From Sesamum alatum (taxonomy: Eukaryota; Streptophyta; Magnoliopsida; Lamiales; Pedaliaceae): DNA of 64,000 nucleotides. This document shows, piece after piece, positions 57,607 through 64,000 of this stretch. Numbering within the stretch: position 1 is the stretch's first letter; each line of letters begins with the position of its first letter. The stretch spans positions 11,669,193-11,733,192 of the forward strand of contig JACGWO010000010.1 of NCBI GenBank assembly GCA_034509735.1, read 5' to 3'. The notes under the pieces are model-generated. The model was not told where the DNA came from and did no database searches. It saw only the letters and a program-made list of their open reading frames with translations. The position numbers and the translations under genes are program-made.

Positions 57607-58129
57607 AAGGTCTAAGAATCCATTATCAAGCATACTTGTGACAAACAAATTCAATGGAACAAAATACAACGACTGGATGCGCAATCTGAGGATAGTACTC
57701 GATTATGAGAACCAAGGCTATGTCATGGACTAGCCGTTTCCTCGGGCTTTGCCCGCAGAATCTATGACAGAAGAACATGAGACGTTCGAAGTTGGGCACC
57801 TGGATAACCGGAAAGTCCATAGCGTCATACTATCATCTATGACAAATGAGATGCATCAACAATATGAGAGGCTAGATAACGTTCCTTTCATAATGGCTCG
57901 CCTAAAGGATTGCTATGCAATCCCTGACCGGCATACTAGGTATGTTGCTACGAAGGCGTTCTTTGAAACTAAGATGATCGAAGGATCCTCTGTACATGAG
58001 CATGGGATCAAGATGCTTACCTTAGTGGAAAAGCTCGAAGACCTCAAGGCAAGGATCGATACCGAGACGTACATCGCCGTGATCCTTCAGTCACTCCCAC
58101 CCTTCTTCGGCCAATTTATTATTAACCAC
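57607..58129 (+). pseudogene. gag: gag of element F, part 1
   Basis: The start ATG is changed to AGG (SKNPLSSILVTNKFNGTKYNDWMRNLRIVLDYENQGYVMD follows, then TAG at 57730). The longer clean stretch is 57749-58129 (EHETFEVGHLDNRKV to LPPFFGQFIIN), cut at the solo LTR. Continues at 60351. Confidence 0.85.
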
Positions 58130-60350
58130 TGAAGTACAAGCGGATCCGCCCGGGAGCGCGAGCGGAAGCGAGAAAGCGAGGAAATAGCGTAAATTAAATT
58201 AAATCTAATTTAAAATACGAATCCCAAGGGGTGTACCCTTGGGTGCTCAACCGGGCGTTCGATGTAGGATGTGTAAATATTAGAAACATATATTTAAACA
58301 CACAGGGCATAGATGTATATTAAATTAATCAAAGCGTAATAAACCCCGTTACCTTTGATTATTTAGCGTATGCTCCCGGCTAATTGCGTTGTTCCTTCTC
58401 CGGAATGCTCACGAAATCCAAACGTATGGATTCTCCAAAGGTGATCCACACCACACCGGAAGAAACACACGTTCTTCTTGCTAGAAAAGAACGGGTTTAG
58501 GAAGGAATCGGTTTAAGAGAAGAACATTATGAATTAGTGCTCTCTTAAACTTACTTTGTTCTTCTTCTTGATTCAAAATCAAGTGAAGAACACAAGTGTG
58601 AGAGAGGGAGAGAGGGCCGAGAGTTGAGAGAGAGGAGAGGGATTTTGTCTTCTCTTTTTCCTAGAAAAAGATGGATAATGAATCACTTATGCTTGATGTT
58701 GTATATTCTCATATATATACATAATTAATGTGATTATTGGAATGTGTCTAAGTTCATCCAAGGATGTCTAGATTCATTCCAATCAATCACCATCAATTCT
58801 TCAATCAAGCCTACCAAAATTTATGGTATGATCAAATCATACCAAAAGGAAGAGCTTGATTGGAGTTGATTTGTCTCTTTCCAAAAGAGATAAGTCAACA
58901 TACCACCTAGCATGAAACATGGCTGATTTTGCCTCCTCCAAGGGAGCATGTCGGCCATGTTTAAATAAGGAAAGAAGTCCAACTTCTTCCTATTCCAAAT
59001 TAGGAATTATTTATCCTCTCGAGTAAATTTAACGGACCGGGTTTTATCGTAATCCAATTATGACGAACCCAATATTAAATCCAATTTAATGTCCATTTAA
59101 ATTATCCTCGTTGATCTTTTAATCCAATTAAAAGATCCAACGTCTCAACTTTCCATATTTAATCAAAAATCCAATTTACCGATTAAATGAAAGCCCGATA
59201 CAATATCGGCCCGTCCATCCAGTGGACTTTCCCTTAAGTAATCCAATTACTTATTTATCCTTCGAGATTGACTCCAAGTCAATCTCTCAACCTCCTCGGT
59301 GATTTGTGTGTGACCCTTTAGGTTCACCCTTAGCTAGACTTGGGCCCGTGTCCCACAAGGGCCCGTTACCATGGGTGGCCGTCTAGCAACGGTCCATGAC
59401 ACTAGAGACTAGGTGACTTGGCGTGAACATTTAGGCGCCGATTCCGTACGGGTACGATCCTTCCGTCTACCGTCTCCCGGCCTTAGTCTAGGGTATGGAA
59501 TTGGGCGTCGGTTTCCATCCTTGACTAGGCATCTATGCTTAATACTCGAGACCACGTATGCTACATTGCATCGACACAGGAAACCATTCCCTGTTCGACC
59601 AACCACTGTGGCCACAGCTTTAAACAGCATGATCGTGTCTCCGAATGCATAGGAGATACCTCTGTCACATACTGACAGGGGACAGATCCTCTTCTTGGAA
59701 TCCACCATCCTCGCTACACATTCCGACTGCACTGGACAAGGCTTATGATAATCATCTTACAGAATGGTTACCTCTCGCTAGATCCAAGATACAGTCGTCA
59801 TGTGCACGCGACTGCCATGATTCCTCAAGTCTGAGGATTACTCCCGTACTATCGGAACCGGGGAAAACCAATCATACCAACCAAGCCTCCAAGCCTTCCA
59901 TATGATGATCCCTGCGAGTCAGTCCAGTCGGCTCGACCCCAGTCGACCAACCCATCAAGATCGTGTAGGCGTCCCACGCCTGTCGCCGATGAAACACGAC
60001 ACTCATCCAATGAACACGACCCTTGACGCAAGTCTCAATAGGACTCTCGATGCCCTGTTTCGAGGTCCTCGACTTGGAACGTTTCAGACCCAACTCTTAA
60101 TCAGTTGTTTTCATGACCACCATCCAATGCGTGGCCCAACTGCACGAGTTGTTATCCATGGTCTGTGGGCTTTGTTGCGATATAAGTTAAACACCGTTTT
60201 AACTAATGTAAGATGAGCGCAACAAAGAAGGTACCATTGGTGACGAACACTCATCTTATTCATCAGATAATAATATTACATCTACATCAAGTTGTCGAAT
60301 AGGTTATAAAATTGCCAAACCTATTGGCTTTCTGGTCACCTATTCTAACA
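58130..60350 (-). mobile_element. Solo LTR (B-type) in gag of element F
   Basis: A complete 2221-bp LTR on the minus strand, TGAAGTACAAGCGG at the left to TTCTAACA at the right. Left flank ACCAC; right flank ACAC followed by AACATGAATGC. The uninterrupted gag would read ACCACAACATG, so the duplication is ACCAC with one base lost on the right. Has a perfect 8-bp LTR hairpin (58223-58243: CCCAAGGG / CCCTTGGG). Confidence 0.9.
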
Positions 60351-61898
60351 ACACAACATGAATGCACTTGAGAAGGGCATACATAAGTTAATTAGTATGT
60401 TGGTCCAATACGAGGCAACAACCAAAAAGTTTGCATCGTGTATATTGATTGGAAAGGCTTCAACTTCCAAGATGAAAGGCAACGGTGGCGGACGTTAGAG
60501 AAGGAACAAGGGAAAAGGAAAGGCCGTCGCAGCTACTGCAAACGCTAAGAGCATTCCCGTTGCCAAAGTGGGGAGAGGCAAGGGGAAGAAGAAGGTTAGC
60601 TCGAAGCAACAGTCGAGGGCAAGTGACATATGCGTTCATTGTCATGAGAAAGAGCATTGGAAGAAGGATTGCCCCAAATTCCTCTCTAAGCAAGGTATGT
60701 TTATGGTTGAGGTTAATATGGTCGCTAACTCTACTTCGTGGGTATTACATACCGACTGTGGAGCACACATTTGCAATGACTTGCTGGTGTTGAAAAGAGG
60801 CAGAAAACTAAGTAAAGGCGAGGTAGTCCTAAAGCTCGGCGATAGCAAGGCCGTTGCTGCAGAAGCAGTAGGAACCGTTAGCTTAGTAGTTAGTGATCAT
60901 GTTAGGATAGAATTAAAGGATTGTTATTATGTACCTAGCATGATCAAAAATATCATTTCCATTCTTTTGTTAGACAATAGTGGTTATGAACTTTTGATCA
61001 ATAAAAATTGCTTTTATTTGATGAATGGTGGATTTACTCATCTGCTAGGTACACTTAATAACGACATTTACATTCTGCAAAAGTCTAAATTAATCATGAC
61101 TGCTCAATACAAAAGCAAAACAAATAACTATGAGAACGCACAATTGTGGCATGCAGGGCTAGGTCACATCTCTCAAGATAGGATGAAGAGGTTGGTAGAC
61201 TTAAAAGAACCTAGAGGTGGGTGACTTCAGTAACCTACCAACCTGTGAATCCTGCCTGAAAGCCAAAATGACCAAAAGGCCCTTTGTTGGATAAAGTAAG
61301 CTTGCCACAAGTCTATTGGACTTGGTCCATACGGACGTGTGTGGACCACTAAGTACTCAAGGTACTTCATAACCTTCACCAATGATCACTCATGGTATGG
61401 CTATGTTTACCTAATGAGGTACAAGTTTGATGCTCTTGTGAGGTTTAAAGACTTTAGACTTGAAGTTGAGAACCAAACCAGGTGCAAAATTAAAATCCTG
61501 CGGCCAGACCGAGGTGGCAAATACTTAAGTGGTGAATTTCTCGATTATCTAAAAAAAATGGTATAATCTCTGAATAGGCACCTCAGTTGAACGGTGTCTC
61601 TGAAAGGAGGAATCGAACCCTATTAGACATGGTCCAATCCATGATAAATTTTACTGAACTGCCCTTGTCTTTTTGAGGCTACGCACTTGAAACAGCAACC
61701 GAGTTATTGAACATGGCGTCGTCCAGTGTAGTAACCCCAACACCATACGAGATATGGAACGGCAAGCCTGCTTCCTACAAATACTTCAGAGTGTGGGGTA
61801 GCCCAACATATGTCAAGAAGATAGTGGGAGACAAGTTAGAATCAAGATCTAGCTTGTGCAGGTTCGTGGGATATCCAAACGAAATTGCAGGTTATTAT
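60351..61898 (+). pseudogene. pol: gag-pol of element F, part 2
   Basis: Resumes gag at NMNALEKGIHKLISMLVQYEATTKK. A TAG replaces Trp in the basic linker (60496-60498). The zinc knuckle is CVHCHEKEHWKKDC (Gly to Glu). In protease the active-site LDTGCGAH is LHTDCGAH: catalytic Asp replaced. One frame runs from 60568 to 61224 through integrase WHAGLGHISQDRM, then shifts near 61205 (extra A) with smaller deletions to 61898. It stops at the solo LTR in the GYY block of integrase. Confidence 0.87.
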
Positions 61899-63994
61899 TG
61901 TTAGAATAGGTGACCAGAAAGTCAATGTGGTTGGCTGTTTTGAGAACCATTCGTCAATCTTTGAACGAATAATATTATGTTGATGAATGTAGTAAGGATT
62001 CATCATTGGCAACGATGAGTTTGTTGTGCTTACTGCTTGTATTGAACATCGTTTCGATGCCACAACAAATGCCCACAGACTGGACGTATGAATCCAAGAA
62101 GTTGGACCGCGCATAGGATGGCGGTCATGGAACCAACTTCTATAGATAGGTCTGAAACACTCCAAGTTGAGGACCTCGAGATTGGGGATCGAAGGTCCTA
62201 TAGAGACTTGCACTAAGGGTTGCATTCATTAGATGAGTACCGTGTTTCATCGGTGACAGACGTTGGGCGTCTATGAATTATTAGTGGGTTAGTTGACAAG
62301 GGTAGTGTTGGCTAACTGAGGTGACTCGTGGGAATCGTCATATGGACACCACACGGGCTTGGTCAGTATGACTCGTATTCCGGGTTCCGATAGTACAGGA
62401 TTAGTCCTCAGACTTGAGGAATCACGACAGTCGCTCATTTACGAAGGCTATATCTTGGATCTGGCGAGAGGTGATTGTGTCATATGACATGGCCATCATA
62501 AGCCTAGTTCAGTGCAGTCGGAGTACGTGAAGAGGATGGTGGATTCCAAGATAGGATATGTCCCCTGTCAAAGAATATGATAGCGAGATCTCCTATGCGC
62601 TCTGAGATGGTTTAGACTTTCAAAGTCTATGGCCATAGCATTCGATTGAGTGGGAAAGGATTTCCTATGTCAATCATAGAGTAAACCCTATCTCGAGTAT
62701 TAAGTATAGACGCCTAGTCAATGATGGGAACCGATGCCCAATTCCATGCCCTAGACTAAGGTCGGGAGATAGGCGACAGTAGGACCGTACCTGTATGCAA
62801 CACGCGACGCTAGGACCATACCTTTATGTAACTCGGAGCCTAAACATTCACGCCAAATATTCACCTAGTCTCTAGTGCCATGTACTATTTCTAGACGGCC
62901 ACCTATAGTGACGGACTACTTTGGTTATGAGATAACAAGAACTAGGTCCAAGTCTAGCTGAAGGTGAATCTAAGAGTCACACCCGCTACACCGGATGTGA
63001 AAGGAGTTAATTTGGAATTAATTCTAGGAGAAGGTTTAAATTTAATAGGATTAAATTATACTTCTTAGATATTCAAGCCTAGATGGATTAATTGGATTAA
63101 TAGGGCTTGAGTTCATAAATTAGACTTATGGATTTAATGAAGCATGGACTTTCCTTTTAATTAGATTAAAAGGGTGAATTAATTAGTGGGCTTGGTATAT
63201 TAAATAGGATTTAATATAAAGTCCATTGGACCTTGGGACTATTTAATTTAGAATTAAATAGGCCTATTACATAAAGCCTATAAAAAATGGATGGACAAGA
63301 TTTGATCTAGAGATTGATAAGGCCATGATTAATTTGACTTAATCAAACCCTAGTTTGACTAGGTCAAAATTTTAGTCATAGTGTGCCTCTTTAGAAGAGG
63401 TTGAGTAGGAATAGGAGAATTTATTTTCTATAAATACTCAAACACACACACACACACACACACACCTACTAATCTCTACACTTTCATCTCACCTCTCTCT
63501 CTCTCTCTCAAAGTCGTCCACTCTCTCTTCAATTCTCTCCAAGATTTTACTTTTGTTCTTCGTGATTTATTCAAGGTAGAACATAAGAGACGCCGATAGC
63601 GTGTATCAATGTCTCTTCTCCCCTAAACGATTTCTTGCTAGCACAGGACTTCATTGCTTTCCGGTTTAGCGTGTGGACAATTTAGAGGGTCTCTACTTTG
63701 AGATCTTGGTGCAAAACGGGAAACAATGCGTGTAGACGAACGAAGATGACTACGAGAGGTAACGCCCTCTTTTATGTTTCTTGTTCTAAATTATATGGCC
63801 TCCATGTTGTGTTTTCTTGAACATGAGATACACCAAACGCCCGGGAGAATCAAGGGCACACCCCTTGATCCGTTTATGTTTGAACGATGCATGCTTTAAA
63901 TTCCATTTAATTTATGCTTTGCAATTTTATTATGCAACTCATCGCGCTTTCGCATTTGCGCTCCCTCTCCCGGGACGATCCACGCTCGCTTTCA
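61899..63994 (+). mobile_element. Solo LTR in integrase of element F
   Basis: 2096 bp, TGTTAGAATAGGTGACC to CGCTCGCTTTCA. Flanks are ATTAT (61894-61898) and ATTAC (63995-63999); element A has GGTTATTACTTTT here, so the original was ATTAC and one copy mutated. Contains W-box motifs (63332-63380), TATAAATA (63429-63436), a CA-repeat (63441-63466), a CT-repeat (about 63497-63511) and a perfect hairpin at 63849-63869 (ATCAAGGG / CCCTTGAT). Since only six bases follow, 'solo' rests on a short match. Confidence 0.8.
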
Positions 63995-64000
63995 ATTACT

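Larger units (their letters stand above)
55860..64000 (+). mobile_element. Ty1/copia element F, 5' truncated, split by two solo LTRs
   Basis: Leader from about 55860, gag from about 57607 and pol to the window end. A minus-strand solo LTR (58130-60350) sits in gag, and a plus-strand solo LTR (61899-63994) in the integrase C-terminal part. No PBS or 5' LTR: similarity to other leaders starts inside the GC-rich tract. The last six bases of the window (ATTACT) fit the continuation of integrase. Confidence 0.82.

Noticed and set aside
1..64000. CRISPR arrays, tRNA or rRNA genes, bacterial-type operons, integrated DNA viruses
   Set aside because: None seen. Repeats are LTRs and MITEs; the tRNA-like matches are only primer-binding sites, and the reverse transcriptases are copia or LINE type.

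Overview
The window is plant nuclear DNA, almost certainly from a eudicot. The evidence is one two-exon leucine-rich-repeat receptor kinase gene of the RKL1/RLK902 type set in AT-rich DNA, Ty1/copia and Ty3/Gypsy retrotransposons primed by initiator-Met tRNA, a plant L1-type LINE, and several MITEs. A Lamiales-like asterid is only a guess. There is no bacterial-style operon, CRISPR array, rRNA or tRNA gene.

Layout: 1-2411 is broken retrotransposon debris (minus-strand copia leader, truncated LTR, Ty3/Gypsy gag-protease remnant). 2412-12673 is a nearly intact copia element (here 'A') with 2 kb LTRs and a perfect 5-bp target duplication (GCTTG). 12674-17223 is the other flank of its target, then AT-rich DNA carrying four MITEs, one nested in another. 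17224-19753 is the only host gene: an LRR receptor-like pseudokinase whose second exon is broken by a cluster of small indels. 19754-21648 is AT-rich intergenic DNA with one MITE.

From about 23955 to 53330 the window can be read as one L1-type LINE ORF2 blown apart by later insertions. The endonuclease part (23955-24487) is split by a MITE. The first half of the reverse transcriptase ends at 25861, where a nested copia cluster begins (25862-41497: an outer LTR containing element 'E', which itself contains a solo LTR, then a second-subfamily LTR). The second half of the RT (41498-42477) is split by a Tourist-type MITE, which holds a minus-strand copia element ('B', 42814-52552, TSD ATCAA). The zinc-binding C-terminus and 3' end of the LINE follow (52641-53330). 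A Mutator-like foldback MITE and other small DNA elements occupy 53335-55789. From about 55860 to the window end is another copia element ('F'), split by two solo LTRs, one in gag and one in integrase.

Nearly all copia pieces are one lineage: LTRs start TGTTAGAATAGGTGACC, the internal region starts with a Met-type PBS and ends with a purine tract AAGTGGGAGAT. Comparing copies shows conserved non-coding structure: a covarying hairpin near the 3' end of the LTR, a covarying hairpin in the leader, a GC-rich array of hairpins with AAGGG loops, a duplicated CACGAGTCGTG palindrome before gag, and clustered W-box (TTGAC/GTCAA) motifs just upstream of the LTR TATA box. I found no clearly new defence, metabolic or signalling system; these conserved RNA/DNA structures and the nesting history are the most interesting content. 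All alignments were made by eye.
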